Positions 48,446 through 60,939 of a stretch of 64,000 nt of DNA are shown piece by piece. Within the stretch, counting starts at the first letter, position 1, and each line of letters opens with the position of its first letter. The position numbers and the translations under genes were made by a program. The stretch comes from Phascolomyces articulosus. Taxonomy: Eukaryota > Mucoromycota > Mucoromycetes > Mucorales > Lichtheimiaceae. Below the pieces are notes generated by a model. The model was not told the DNA's origin and searched no databases. It saw nothing but the letters and a program-made list of their open reading frames with translations. The stretch is taken from contig JAIXMP010000010.1 of the NCBI GenBank assembly GCA_025677815.1, forward strand, positions 1,302,001 to 1,366,000, written 5' to 3'.

Positions 48446-49376
48446 TTACAAAGTAAATCGTTTTTTAGTAGTAGTACCATTTGAAGTACTATTGACAGAG
48501 AAAGCACGTTTCAATTTTCTTGAAATAGTCTTTCGTTGTGTATTCAATTTTCCTTGAATTTGAGACGATCGACTTGGTTTAGGTGTAGGTGGCATATGGG
48601 TCGAAGAATTATCATCATTAATTGAAGAAGTTCTTGTCATGGAAGGAGTTCCACCTCGAATGGAGGCGAACAATTTCCTTTCGGAGCTACTTTGGCTTGT
48701 ACGACGAGCACTACTGGGAGGTGTTGTAGATGATTGGACAGCACCTTCTTCCTCGGTAATCGTTGATAATACAAAGTTGGAATCTTTGCTCATAGTAGAT
48801 ACTTTACTATCCCGTTTCGTATCTCTTTCTTGGATTTGAGGTTGTTGTTGTTGTTCTTCTTCTTGGTTATTATTATTATTCAATACAATAGTCTTTGTTG
48901 TGACGGCTTGTTCTTCTTTCTTGTTGGAAACAACAACAACTTTTTCTTCTTCTTCTTTGACAGCCACAGGAACAGGTGGTAATTCTTTCTTGGTATCAAC
49001 AACAACAGATTCTTCTTTTTGATCTGTGGATCTAGTTGGCTGTTGTTCTTCAGAAACATGATAAGGTTCTACCTTTGTAGTAGAAGGTTCTTGTTCAGCT
49101 GTGGTTACTAATAAATATATAAATATATAAAAAGTCAGTTATTTTTTTTTATTGAAAATCACCTTTTTTTTTTGAGATAAACGTATGATGATCCTTACCA
49201 ACAAGTTCCTCAGGTTCATCATGAACAACAGTAGATGATACAATTTGTTCATCCTCAATATTATCATTATAAACGATAGATCGATTTTGTTGTTGCTGAT
49301 GTTCTTCTTCATCTTCGATGATAGAAGGTTTTGTCCAAACATGTTGGAGTTGCATAATAGAATAAACGCGCAACAT
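48446..49376 (-). CDS. Low-complexity charged protein, unknown function
   Basis: Exons 49199-49376 and 48446-49107 join in phase 1 to 279 residues. The N-terminal part has MLRVYSIMQLQHVWTKPSI, followed by acidic and Gln-rich stretches. The middle is rich in Glu, Lys, Val and Asn runs. The C-terminal 100 residues are Ser/Thr/Pro-rich with repeated phosphorylation-like sites (RTSQSSSERK, TRTSSIND, MPPTPKPSRSSQ) and a basic end (TISRKLKRAFSVNS). No domain is recognised. The disorder and basic Ser-rich tail suggest a regulated scaffold or nuclear/cytoskeletal protein, but that is a guess. Reality of the gene is supported by the single clean intron and a frame that stays open over 220 codons. Confidence 0.65.
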
Positions 49377-52350
49377 GGTGATGATTATATATGTTTATTT
49401 CAAAAAAAAAAAGGATATGATAAAATAAAGAGAAAAGAAAAGAAGATGAATGATAAAACATCAGATTTGAATTGGTTTAAAAAATTATTTTATATATGAA
49501 AAAAAAATGGCCCTGATTGCAAGCTGTCACCTGTTTCTTGGGTTTTTTACAACATTACACTAAAAAAGATATTCCCCCAATAACTTTAAAGCCCATCCAT
49601 TCAATAAGTAATACTTTATACAAGTAGTATGAACTCCTCTTTGTCTTCTCTCCCTCTCTCTCCTATTCCCGCTACTTGTCTATCCAATCTCGCCACTTTT
49701 TTCTATATATCTCCTTCATCTTCTTCTCCTCTTTTTTTTTTGAACAAGTGATGATAATAAATGCTTTTGTCGATCTTTTCTATTTGACGATGAGATTATT
49801 ATTTACATTCTTTTTGTTTTAAATGTTTATATATATAAAACCAACCAAGACATGCATATTTATTATTATCATTTTTTTTTTTACTCTCACAAACTTATTG
49901 TCCATCTCCGACCTTTTTTTTTTCTTTATGCGATACATTTTATTCATAATAGTTAACAAGTATCTATAAAAAAAACCATACCACTTGATTTACCTTGTGT
50001 TCTCCGCAAAGGTAATACACACATCACTTAATCCCCCAAAATCCAATAAGAAAAAAAAAAGGGCGGAGTCGAAAAAAAGGTACAGTTCTTTTTCTTTTTA
50101 ATGCCATTCCTAGGTCGTTCTTTTGAGTGGCAAAAAAAAACATCGTTCGTGGCACATAAAGAAGCTATGCGGAGCAGCAAGCATAAATCATTTATGTTTG
50201 TCTATTATACAACATAGTGCTATAATATAAGTTCAGATGACTCACATTTTAGACATGTATAACATCATTTCATATAATTAATAATAAAAAAATGACGACG
50301 GTGTTCTATATCCTTCTTAATGGAGTAAAAAAACGAGTTTTCCATCAAATCAAAAAATCATCGTCATCGATCCACTCCCTCCCCCCCCGAAAATCTTTTA
50401 TATTTATTTCCAGTTGCTGTTCTTTGTTGTTATATATTATATACACATCAGACCATCAGACCATAAAGATGCAGCACACTTACATTGGCTTGAATGTTCA
50501 TAATCATAATAATAAAAGGAGAGAGAAACAGGTTATCATAAAACACTTACGGGGATCGTTACTTGTCTATTGCTACTACTACTCCTTTCAAATCTATAAG
50601 GGTTGTTGTTATTTACAATGTGAATAACGGCTATGAAGTAAAAAGGTACTTCCATATTTAGGCATTGCATTTTATGCCTACTAAACTATTAATATAATTT
50701 TACTTACTGCCAACAAGGCAAAAGTGACCCCGTCTACTCAAGTTAATTAAATGCCTATTCTACAAAAAAAATCCCATCATCTTCATTATTCTTTACTTTT
50801 ACCCTCTCTCTCTCTCTCCCCCAGCTTTCTATTTCCCTGGTCTCTCGGTATTTGGAAAAATATAATAATAATAAAAAAAGTGCTTCACTCTTCTTGTTAC
50901 TCCGCCTTTGCCTTTGGGGACCTTATTCTTTTGTCATACAATGATTTCTTTGTTCTTTGTCAATAAAAAAAAAAGATGTACAATAGTACAAAACGTAAGA
51001 ACATACATGATGCAGCAACATAACCACCTCCGCTCATGTCTTTTTTCTTTTTGCTCCGAAAAAAAAGGGCTTTGCTTTTGGAGAGATATGCGTAACCCAC
51101 GAGCTTATTTCTTGTATGGAAAGTAATGTTATTAAAAAAAAAAGAAATAGAGTGTTTTGTTGAGCAATGATGATGATATATTTTTTTAAGGTTGATCCAA
51201 TGACAATGAAATGGGGGATAAACTCTATAGATGTTGGTATAACAATCATGACGCCACATAAGGTTGTACACTTTATTATTATTATAAAAAAAATAACGCC
51301 CTTCTTCTTTTTTATAACGCAATGTGAAACAACGAATTGAACTTTGATTCTTTCTTTGCATATATTGAAATAATGAATGAAATGTAATGAGAGCTAACAA
51401 CAACAACAACATTCCTCGGTAAAGAAGTTTTTTTTTTTAATCAATGTGTTGTATTACTATAAAAATATCTTCTTATCATCCATTTTATATATATAGAATA
51501 ACAAATATTTATGCAAGCAAAAAAAAAAAAGAATGATAAGAAAAACGTGGGCCAGAACCTCTTGTTTGTATATATTATTCTTTGTCTATGCATACTTGTA
51601 GATATTGTAACTACTACAATTTACTATGATGTATGACAATAAAATAGCTTTATTATTATTATTTTACATGTGTTTGAATATCCCACACTAAAATATATAG
51701 TTGATAGGAACAAAGAAGAAGTAGTTTGTTGTACAAAAGGGATTAGATATTTTACAATAAATAGATATATATATATAATTATAACGTGGGTGATGGATGA
51801 TGTTTAAATATCGTCATAGGTATAGAACATGTTACTTTCTTTTTTTTTTGGTCCCTGAAGGAAAAAAAGAACAATAAAATTCTTGTGGCCAGGAGGTTTA
51901 TTTATCTTATGCAGATAAAAAGTATTATAAAAGAAACCATAGCTTAAAGAAGTAGGGTCATGCTGTGTTACCCACACACAACAGTTTCAAATTTTCTTAC
52001 TTTTTTCTCATCATTCAAAAAAAAACACAAGGTTGCTCTTTTTTTTTTCTTACATAAATACCATTCGCTATTATTTGAAGAATATCGTCGAAAACACTAC
52101 TAGAGAATAATATAAATGGATTATTTCTAATGATGAGAGAAATAATTCCAAAGAAATTGATATAATACTCTTCTCTCAATATTCATGACGATAATTGATT
52201 ATCCAACATCATACAACACCAGATAATAATAATTGGTTATTTTTGCTGGTTGAAGTTTAATTTTTTTCTATTGTACTCTATTCATGCTGCGCTATCGGCA
52301 TAAATATTGATCTTTTTGGTTCTGACAACAACAGGAAAACTCTATTCTCA
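49377..52350. other. Intergenic, homopolymer-rich, no gene
   Basis: About 3 kb of AT-rich DNA with many A and T runs. Open frames at 50.29 and 51.0-51.4 kb are built of these runs and give Lys/Phe/Tyr-rich sequence without splice links. I see nothing to annotate. Confidence 0.5.
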
Positions 52351-53175
52351 ATGTCAACCATTCGTGAAGAAATCAAGAGAATTGAAAATATCAAGGAACT
52401 TTTAAATGTTCCAGGTAAAAATAAAGACAACATTGGGTAGTTTATTTCTTTTTTCAAATCGATATGAAAGGAAAGCTAATTTTTTTTTTTGATAGATTTC
52501 TGGCTAAGTAAACCATGGCAATCGTGGTCATTGACATTATTTGATCTCATGGCATGTCAAAAAATCTGGGGTGTAACAAAAAATCAATCGCATTGCTATT
52601 TGAAGGACGATGCCAAGGAGATTTTGAATGTATTGCCTCATTGCAATCAAAAAATTATTCCTCGTATTCGTCAACTATTATTGGAAATGGAAAGTAAGTT
52701 ATCATCACCATAGTAAGAGTAGTGATGAAAAATGTGAATGCTTAGACAACTAGGATTTTTTTTGGATGTATAGATCGTAGTGAAAATAAGGTCAATTTAT
52801 ATTTTTGGAAAGAGATTGCTTTTCAAACGAGTGCGGCTGCTCTTCGTCTTGAAATTGCTGAGGTATATATCATTATATACTACGATGAGGGATGGATAGA
52901 TCCACGAGAGCAATAGTTAATGATATTTGAAAGCATAAAATGTGATGTAAACAGGGAATAATATGGCTCTCATAAAATGATCTAAACTTAACCTTTTGAA
53001 TTTTCAGTTTGCATTTAGTTCAACCAGAATTGAATTGGCTACCAATGTATTGGACAAACGAAATTATAAACGAAAAGTGAATGAAATGACAGAGTATGCA
53101 GAATACATAGGTGATGATGGCTCAAACTCGGATGTTCATCGTAGTGATAATAGTAGCAATTCATCCGTTTTCTAA
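52351..53175 (+). CDS. Small protein of unknown function
   Basis: Four exons (52351-52414, 52496-52693, 52774-52862, 53008-53175) with consensus splice sites join in phase to 172 residues. The sequence begins MSTIREEIKRIENIKELLNV, has an aromatic block (DFWLSKPWQSWSLTLFDL), then a predicted all-helical stretch (CNQKIIPRIRQLLLEME, TSAAALRLEIAEFAFSS) and an acidic Ser/Asp tail. No signal peptide or membrane segment. I do not recognise the family. The good intron structure argues for a real gene, possibly lineage-specific. Confidence 0.72.
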
Positions 53176-53716
53176 CTGTTGATGAGTGTGGCAAATAAAA
53201 TGTGGATAGTCTTTTTTTTTCATTTTTTTGGATGGTGAGAAATAAAATGATATTTGTTGTACTTGATGTACATTTAGTAATATGGATGATGTTTTTGTCG
53301 TGATAATGTTGAATGAGAATTAAGTGTGCATATTGAATTACGAGGAACAATAAGTTTATGTATTTTATGATTTGAATCCATTTTGTGAGACAATTACGTA
53401 CAAAATTTTACTATATATAAGATAGATAAATATCTTTCTCTTATTGATGCATGAGAGATTGTAGTGCTCTATGAGCATCCATTGTATAAACATTTTTTTT
53501 TGATATATATAGGCAACTTTTAGTTAAATGATTTATTACATAGTAATGTTGAACTTGTTTGATAAATCAAAATTTTACATAAAAAAGTAATCCATGAAAA
53601 TAACAAAGGTATACATAAAACAAAGATGATTACAAAAAAAAAAAAAAAAAAAAAAAAAAAACAGAAAGTGAAGGAAGAGATCCATATTTTCATATTGAGT
53701 CATATATCTCATCATT
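53176..53716. other. Convergent intergenic region
   Basis: 3' ends of the 172-aa gene and family copy 9. A 28-base A run lies at 53634-53661. No gene seen. Confidence 0.55.
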
Positions 53717-54352
53717 TTAAACTTCCTTGAGATTAAATTCAATCCTTTTATGTTCAAAATTGAAAACTTCAAAATGCGGATCTTCTTTGGTACCATTGAC
53801 AATAAAGTATCTTCCACTGTGACCCGTGATTTCATAACCAGAATCATCTGTTCCGTGACCAGCAACATGGAACTATACATATATGAAAGGGATGATAGGG
53901 ATTATCAAGAAAAAAAGAAAGGTTAGTTATGTCTAAAAACAAAAACAAAAAAAGACGAATAACAAAGAGGAATATTTCTTTAACAACGTACCCGGAATTT
54001 AACAGGATGTGTTTTTTCAGAAACATTGTCATTACAATCAGAATTATCAAAAGCACAACATTCTTTATTACCAGAAGCTACATTATATTTTTTGAAACGA
54101 CTAGTAAATAACAAGAAGGATGATAGTTTTAGTATATAAATTTCTATTTATCTGTGTGCTTAATATTTATCCATCAAAACAAACTTACCGGCCCCATGGA
54201 GTATTATCTGCACCCCCTATTTGCTCAACATTGATTTCAGTTTCGCTCTCAGATTTGTTATAAATACAAAATGAATTGGCTTGTTGAGGTAACGTAGTAA
54301 CAAAAAGAATGACACCAAGGGATAATAATGACAGGGGAGTACGAAGCATCAT
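53717..54352 (-). CDS. Small secreted Cys protein family, copy 9 (intact)
   Basis: Predicted secreted protein of 142 residues, function unknown. Exons 54189-54352, 53992-54100 and 53717-53872 join with the family phases. The leader MMLRTPLSLLSLGVILFVT ends at QQANS, then FCIYNKSESETEI and VEQIGGADNTPWG. Exon 2 gives NVASGNKECCAFDNSDCND and HPVKFR. Exon 3 gives YEITGHSGRYFIVNG, then DPHFEVFNFEHKRIEFNL. The exon 3 Cys is missing, as in copies 5-7. It lies about 20 kb from the main row yet in the same orientation, next to copy 10. Confidence 0.83.
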
Positions 54353-54437
54353 TTCTTTTATATTATTGGTACAAAAAGAACAAGTGTGTAAAATGAAGAC
54401 CTTTTTTTTTCTCTTCTGTTGTCTAAAATGAATTGTC

Positions 54438-54493
54438 GATATTTATATGCTTTTCATCATTTTTCATTGTTTCTTCAGTGGGGTGCAAAATCC
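54438..54493 (-). promoter_or_regulatory. Shared promoter block of copy 9
   Basis: Minus strand: GGATTTTGCACC, then GAAGAAACAATG, then GCATATAAATATC as the TATA box. Confidence 0.55.
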
Positions 54494-56004
54494 ATGTATT
54501 ACATACATATATAATATATATAATATAATGGTGCACCACACTGGTGCATTGCTATTTATAAGGTATCATATATCATTGAACAAAGAACACCCTATTTCAT
54601 TTGATTGCAATTTGTTAATAGTGGTAGTAACAACACCGGTCCATGAAAATATAATTCCGTGTTAGGATTTTTTTATCGAGAACGCCAGCGTCGTGGTTTC
54701 TTTTATATTATCACAGTCTTTTACCATGCGCATACATAAAGAAAAATTATATATATGAGATATATTAATAGAAATGATAGCAAGTGCTGCAAGTGATGAT
54801 GAGGTGCATAATAATGTATAATAAAATATGATCTCAAAAATTAGTGGGTTCCCAATTGAATCTATCAAAAGTTCTATTGTTGGCGGAAGTCAATGATGAG
54901 GAGCATTATTGCTACAGAATATTAAATAAAAAGATGACCATGTATTTTTATTATCAATGGAACTTGTAAAAGTGAACCCCCCTTTTTTTTTCTCGACTGT
55001 AATATCGACTCATATTAATTTTAAAAAGGACATACATATATAAAAGACCACCATAGCCTTTATAATTATTCTTATCGTTTTTTTTTTGTATCCAAGAAAA
55101 CAATGAAAAGAAGTTTTTCTATCCTTTATTTCATTTCTTAAATTGATTCATGAACCCATAGATAGCCAATCATTAGCAGGTTGTTACTGTAGGGATCCAA
55201 AACAATAAACCTCTTTAATAATTAATCATGCACTTCCTTCTCTCTTAATATATTATTGAAATAATACAGATAATAATAGAACCAAATTGACATAGTACTT
55301 GTATTGTCCGGATTGGAGTATGATCTAGAATAAAAAAATATCTAGACTTTATGATAACACTATTTATATACAACTTGAAATCTTGTTGTCAAGTATGGCA
55401 GTCAGAAACAATGCTAGATGAGCATTAGTAGCATGTGATATGGTAGCGTTATGTATGAAGTTTTTTTTTTCAGCTGCCTATCACTCTTCTTGGATTTTAC
55501 TAATAAAATGCAGCATTTCATTAGGTATCTTGAAATTCTTCATATACGCTTGTTTGGACAGTCGTTCAATGTGTAGTAGTTAAAAGAATATATCGATATA
55601 CTTTTTATAGTCAGTGGTTTTTTCTATACTAATTGAAATAAGTTCGATTGCTGTCATCTTTGCTTTAGCTTTTGCTGTGCTTTATATATATGATGTTTTC
55701 GTAACTCTCTCATTATTGTTTCTACGGTGTATAATCATTTATTACTATATCATTATAATACAGTTTAGATAATAAATATGTTGATATAATCATTTATTAT
55801 TGAAATCTTAATGAATAGATAAAAATAAAACAGAAACATTGCTTGTAAAAAATAAAAGAATATTGTTTACGAATAAAGTATAAATATATAAAAATCTTGC
55901 TAATAGAATAAAATGGTAGCGTCAAAAAAAAAAAAAAAAAGCAAGTGGAATTTTTGTGATGATACATCATTGTAAGGTTATATAATAATACTCCTATGAC
56001 TGTT
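54494..56004. other. Spacer between family copies 9 and 10
   Basis: AT-rich, no gene or convincing family relic seen. Confidence 0.45.
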
Positions 56005-56750
56005 TTAGATGATATCGTCATCTTTCTTGTCACCTTCTTCCTTCTTATCGGCTTTATCACCCTTCTTCTTCTTTGAATCAGCATCAGTATTATTGCCAGG
56101 TTTAGCAAAACCATAAGAGTAATTCTTTCGATTCACCTTGTAAAGTTCAAATGGAACAGCTTGACCATCAGCATTGGTTACTTCAAACTTGGGATCTTCT
56201 TGGGTACCACTGACAAACACTTTTGCATCAGCTGGACAAGTGGCATCATAACCAGCATCGGGACCAAAGTGATAAATATTAAACTATAAAATAAGATTGG
56301 AAGAGTGTGAGTGCATTTGCCATTTAGACAAAAAAACTTTATATTTTTTACGTAAACTACTAACATACCCATAATTTGATAGGATAATCCTTTTCAGCAA
56401 TGTCACTACAATCGTAATTTTGGTAATCACAGCATCCATTTTCACCAGGATAAACACCCTTCTTTTCAAATCGCCTAATCGTAGTTAATTTTTTTTAATT
56501 AGTATATGATAAATCTATATCTCTTGGTGTGTATATAGATTGTTATTTTAAAAAAGCAATTACGCTTGTGATAATAATAAACTTACTTTCCAGGATGAAC
56601 CTTATCCACGCCGCCTACTTGTTTCACATAGAATCTGACTTTTGAATCATCCTTGTTGTAAATACAAAATGACTGTGCTTGTTGAGGCAAAGTCGAGACG
56701 AAAAACATCAAGGCAAGGGGTAACAATGTCAATGGAGCAGCGAGTTTCAT
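56005..56750 (-). CDS. Small secreted Cys protein family, copy 10 (intact)
   Basis: Predicted secreted protein of 182 residues, function unknown. Exons 56587-56750, 56369-56474 and 56005-56283 join in phase. The leader MKLAAPLTLLPLALMFFVST ends at QQAQS, then FCIYNKDDSKVRF. Exon 2 gives VYPGENGCCDYQNYDCS. Exon 3 gives YDATCPADAKVFVSG, then PKFEVTNADGQAVPFEL, NYSYGFAKPGN and a Lys/Asp-rich tail. The mature protein has five Cys, including the exon 3 Cys. It is a near-identical duplicate of copy 8, but the tail ends differently (GDKKDDDII against a longer EDKKKTEDN end), because similarity stops inside the tail. Confidence 0.85.
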
Positions 56751-57370
56751 TCTTTCAAACTTTTTGGTAGTAGTAATAACTATTTAGAAGGATTGGATAA
56801 TAAAGAAGGAGTTATTTGGTAGTAATATAAAAAGATAGTCAAGTGAATGATCTGGTTTTTGCCTGATCAAGAAGTGGTATATTTATGCATTTTACGAGTT
56901 TTGTTCGCCTGATTTGGTAAAAATCCGTATGGAAGTTTGAAAAGATGAATAGTATTCATGGTTTTTGTAAAGGATCTATAGTCTATATTACAACGAATGT
57001 AAAAAGAAAAAGTAAACGATGAATACATAGGTGATGCATAAACTTAATAAGTCCTTAATGTTTTAAGGGGATGATTGAATCAACGACAAAATTCATTGTA
57101 TGTGAATAAAGAAGTATGCAATGTATATATATATATATATTTAGATAAAACTCTAATTGAGAAGGATAGTAAAAATTATATATCGACTGTCGCGTTTCTT
57201 TTATTATTCGTTATCTCTTTTTTTTTGTTTTGTTTTATTAGATAATAATTTTATATCACGTCAATCAAACAAGTTTAAAAACTATGCTTTGTTGCTGGTG
57301 TCGTCATCAGTAATGAATTGTTTTTTTGTGGCAGTAAGGAGTAGATATAACCTATCTATATCGAAAAATA
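56030..57370. repeat. Segmental duplication, right copy
   Basis: Direct repeat of the copy 8 segment. Near-identity covers the gene body, both introns and about 200 bases of promoter. Further upstream only patches match (for example GGATAGTAAA and AGATAATAATTTTA words, and a last AACCTATCTA match near 57.35 kb), so the outer part is older or faster-changing than the core. Confidence 0.9.
56878..56926 (-). promoter_or_regulatory. Shared promoter block of copy 10
   Basis: Minus strand: GGATTTTTACCAA, then GAACAAAACTC, then CATAAATATACC as the TATA box. It differs from copy 8 by only two bases in the middle box. Confidence 0.55.
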
Positions 57371-58010
57371 ATCCCACGTTTTTTATTTATTTTATTTCTC
57401 TTGATGATTCCCCCCCCTATATTTTTTAATACAAATACTAAATTTGATATGTAACTTCCTATGTAAGTTTTTTTTAACTACCTGTGAATATAATTCTTTA
57501 TAATAATATATAATGATGCCTCCTCCATACATGTGACTGATATTTATATTCGTAGAAATAATACAATTAAAATGGCAAATTTTTATTTATTTTTTACAGT
57601 AATTTACAACTTAACATATATAAAAGTAAACAAACGCTATAATATAGTATCTAATTCAAATCTAGACCTAGAACGAAAAATACCGACGTGTATTTCTATA
57701 CGTATATGACTAGAATATATAAAATGAATTATTTCGTTAATTGGATACTATATATTCATGAACAATGGGTATCTGATAAAAGTCGAAGAGAAATAAAATA
57801 TTTCATAATAATTAGTTATATTAAACCTCGTGGTGCATTTTGTTGCGATGAAACTATGCAATACGTATGAGGTATGTGACATAAAAGCCTATGCTATTGC
57901 TCTACAGTAGTCCTTCATAGTAATGCGTTGATAACCATTATGACAATCTCATTGGTGTCACCTGTTTCAATCGAGGACATATATAGTATATGCGAAATTG
58001 TGATTTATAA
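57371..58010. other. Intergenic, no gene seen
   Basis: AT-rich region between family copy 10 and the PPxY membrane-protein genes. The open frame near 57.69-57.87 kb has no support. Confidence 0.45.
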
Positions 58011-58568
58011 CTAGTAGTATGTTGTTTGACTTTCTCTTGGTGTGATAATAGTCGAGGATGTGCTGTTATTTCCTTCTTGTTGTTGATCTCGATAAATGGG
58101 TGGAGGGGGCCCAATTATATCACTTCCATAAGGAGGTGGCGGTGGGTTCATTTGAATTGCTGTATGAGACTCGGGCTGAAGAACAGGAAAGTTTGCTGTG
58201 TTAGTACAGGAAAGTGGAGTATGTTGCTGTTCTTGTCGTCGTGATCTTCTTGTTGATGTGCTGTTATTAACTGTTCTATTGCCGTTATTTGCTTCATAGG
58301 AAAAAACTATTATGTATAGTATCGTTTAGAATTATAGATAGACATTAATATACCGCTATGGAGCCGTTCTGTTTCTGTATGCCTCTTTTCTTTATTCTCA
58401 TTAATATTTACAAATGACTCTTTGTCCTTGACTTCTTTGTTCTGCTAAGATTTGCTCGCCCTTCTTTTTCTTATCATACTTCGTTTTTATAAGAATTATC
58501 ACAACGCTTGTAAATGATATGAAGAGAATTGTCATGGCAACAATAATAAATAAGGAAGTAGCTTCCAT
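58011..58568 (-). pseudogene. PPxY one-pass membrane protein, copy 1 (frameshift)
   Basis: Exon 1 (58354-58568) starts MEATSLFIIVAMTILFISF, a membrane segment with almost no ectodomain, then a Lys-rich stop-transfer (KTKYDKKKKGE). After that the frame must shift by one base near 58.45 kb to continue as NKEVKDKESFVNINENKEK up to a phase 1 donor. Exon 2 (58011-58306) gives VFSYEANNGN, an Arg/Gln/Thr-rich stretch, then PPPPPYGSDIIG and PPPPIYRDQQ, that is, two PPxY motifs (PPPY, PPIY) that typically bind WW domains of Rsp5/Nedd4-type ubiquitin ligases. Intron position and phase equal those of copy 2. The frameshift sits in A/G-rich sequence and could be an error. Confidence 0.7.
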
Positions 58569-59929
58569 ATCAATTGAGCGCTAAAGTATATATGGTTTTA
58601 TATTTGATGAAATAAAAAAATATTACTGTGTATATATATGTTTTGCAACAAGCAAAAGGGCTTCTTATAAGATTACGCTTTGTACTACAGAATACGAACT
58701 AACTTCGATCCATTGCTGAGCATATTGAATTTAAATTTATGATGATTTGATAACTCTTCTTGTTCTTATTGCTGAGCTATATGAAAGTATGAATCATATG
58801 TCAAAATTTATTTTGATGGAATAGTAGCACTATCTTTCGTTTTTTCACAATGAATTTTTATGAAGAATGGATTCTTCCTATTATAAAATATTTTTTATGG
58901 GTAAGTAATTTGCCAGCAAGCGTAAGACTTGTCTCAGTCATTTGATATGAACACGTACATCAATATATTATAATTATAATAGTGATTTAATTACATACTT
59001 GTAATAGAGTAAGCATTGTCATTTTTTAACTTACAAACATAAGATTTTCTATTGGAAGATAAACAATATTTCCAATATGATCTATCTTACATTCATTCTT
59101 GTTGATGCAATCGAAAATACATAAAAAATAATTTTACTGATTTTCATGCTTCTTCCTTGTAGCTGTATTATATTATATTTTATTTCCTTTAAGCTTCATA
59201 CTTATAAAATCCGTGTTTCGGGAATAGTACCTGAAACTGTAATAAATACGAGCTTATTCAAAATTTTAAATATTATACAGCGGGTGTGGTGCTAATATAA
59301 AGCGGGCGATTATGTTGTGTAACAATATTTTTGGGACTTAAAAGAGGTTGTCCTTCTCGAAATCATTCACTATATACTAAATTGATCATCTTCATAGTAT
59401 TAAAATGCTGTAAATGGATATATATTATACTGATGATCAATCTTTATGATTTTATATCACCATTGTGCATTACAATTTTAGAATTGCTTTATTTATAAAT
59501 AAAAAGTAGCTAGTATTGATGTGATACAAACGAATAAAATGTATGTAAGAAGATAAATATAGGAACAAAAAAAAAGGATAAATATAAACTGTTGGGGAGG
59601 GGAAGGATAGGTGTGATATAATACAAATAATATACAACAATATTAACATTCGTTGAAGTAAAAGATTCTGTGCAAAATTTATCAGACCTACTTCTTATCA
59701 TTATTCTATTGCAAAAAAAAAAAAAAAAGTCTCCAAGTTATAAATGTATGTATAAAGAAAGTTTTGGGAATAACCACAATAACAATATTGCTGCCTATTC
59801 TACTAATGTGTAATTCTTCAAAAACAAGAAAGTTATATAAGAAAATCTGTGTATGTTTGATAGATCATCAAAAGAATTTGAACAGATATTTTGCCATGGT
59901 GAATATAACGTGCAACGTATCATATCGTT
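58569..59929. other. Spacer between PPxY copies 1 and 2
   Basis: AT-rich. No gene or coding-like frame of note. Confidence 0.45.
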
Positions 59930-60436
59930 TTACGTTGTTGCAGCGTCATTTCTTGATGTAGCAGTAGCGTCATTATTATTCATTTGTTGATCTCGATAAA
60001 TGGGTGGAGGAGGACCGATTACATTGCTTCCGTAAGGTGGCGGTGGTGGATCAATTTGAACCGCTGTACCAGATTCAGGTGGTGGAGGGACCATTGTTTG
60101 TGGATTATTACTGGAATAAGAAGAATACTGTTGATATTGCTGGGGTATTGCGCATACATTATTCCTACCGCTAATGCCTTCATATGAAAAGACTATCGTT
60201 GAAAATAATTAAAGCAAAAAATCAATATGCGTACAGCTATAATGAAATCATTCTCTCTAAACATTTTAATTATTGCAACAATATTCACCAATATTTCTTC
60301 CAATAGGATTATCCCCTGGTAATTCATCACCATCATCTTCCTTATATTTGCTACGTTTCGACCAAATCCTAGCAGATACAGCGATAATGAAGAAAAGGAC
60401 AATGCCAAAGATCAAAATTATAAACAAAAGGTTCAT
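59930..60436 (-). CDS. PPxY one-pass membrane protein, copy 2 (intact)
   Basis: Two exons (60289-60436, 59930-60192) join in phase 1 to 136 residues. Residues 2-21 (NLLFIILIFGIVLFFIIAVS) are a membrane segment followed by RIWSKRSKYK, so the tail should face the cytosol. The tail has Gln/Tyr/Ser-rich sequence, then PPPPES, a PPPY at 100-103 and a PPIY at 112-115 (PPPPIYRDQQ). PPxY motifs on small membrane proteins are known to recruit Rsp5/Nedd4 ubiquitin ligases (adaptor role); applying that here is inference. There is no ectodomain unless an upstream exon was missed. Copies 1 and 3 flank it on the same strand. Confidence 0.75.
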
Positions 60437-60939
60437 TATGGATCATATAAACAAATATTTTTTGATAGAAAAGGGAAAAAAAAGAGAGTGGTAGAATTTA
60501 TGTTATAAATATTTGTAGGTGCGTTTTTGTACTACTTTTGAACCGATCCATATTATCTGCTCAGCACCATTTTATAATAAAAGATGATGTAGCAATAATT
60601 TTTTTTAGCTTCCTTTACACTTTTGGCAAAACAACCATGCTTAAATTCAACGTGTTTTTTAGTAATATTTTCCGTATTAGCTTTTTAGAACCAAAACACT
60701 GTACATGCTAACTTTGTTACTCTTAAAAAAACATTTACCAATAATAAAATTGATAATAATGAAAGTGAAATTCTGATCCACTTGATCAACTGCTGTACCT
60801 GGATGTTATGAGAACACAAGAACCAAAAAAAAAAAAACCAATCGGAACTCAAAAGTTTGTTTTTATTTTTTCAAGGTTTCGCGAAAAAAAAAAAAAAAAG
60901 TCAACGAACCTGTTATTTCTGAACATAATACATAGAAAA
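60437..60939. other. Divergent spacer: PPxY copy 2 / mitoribosomal gene
   Basis: AT-rich with A-runs just before the bS21m start. An in-frame extension upstream to 60808 exists but is Lys-run driven and unlikely to be translated. Confidence 0.5.
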
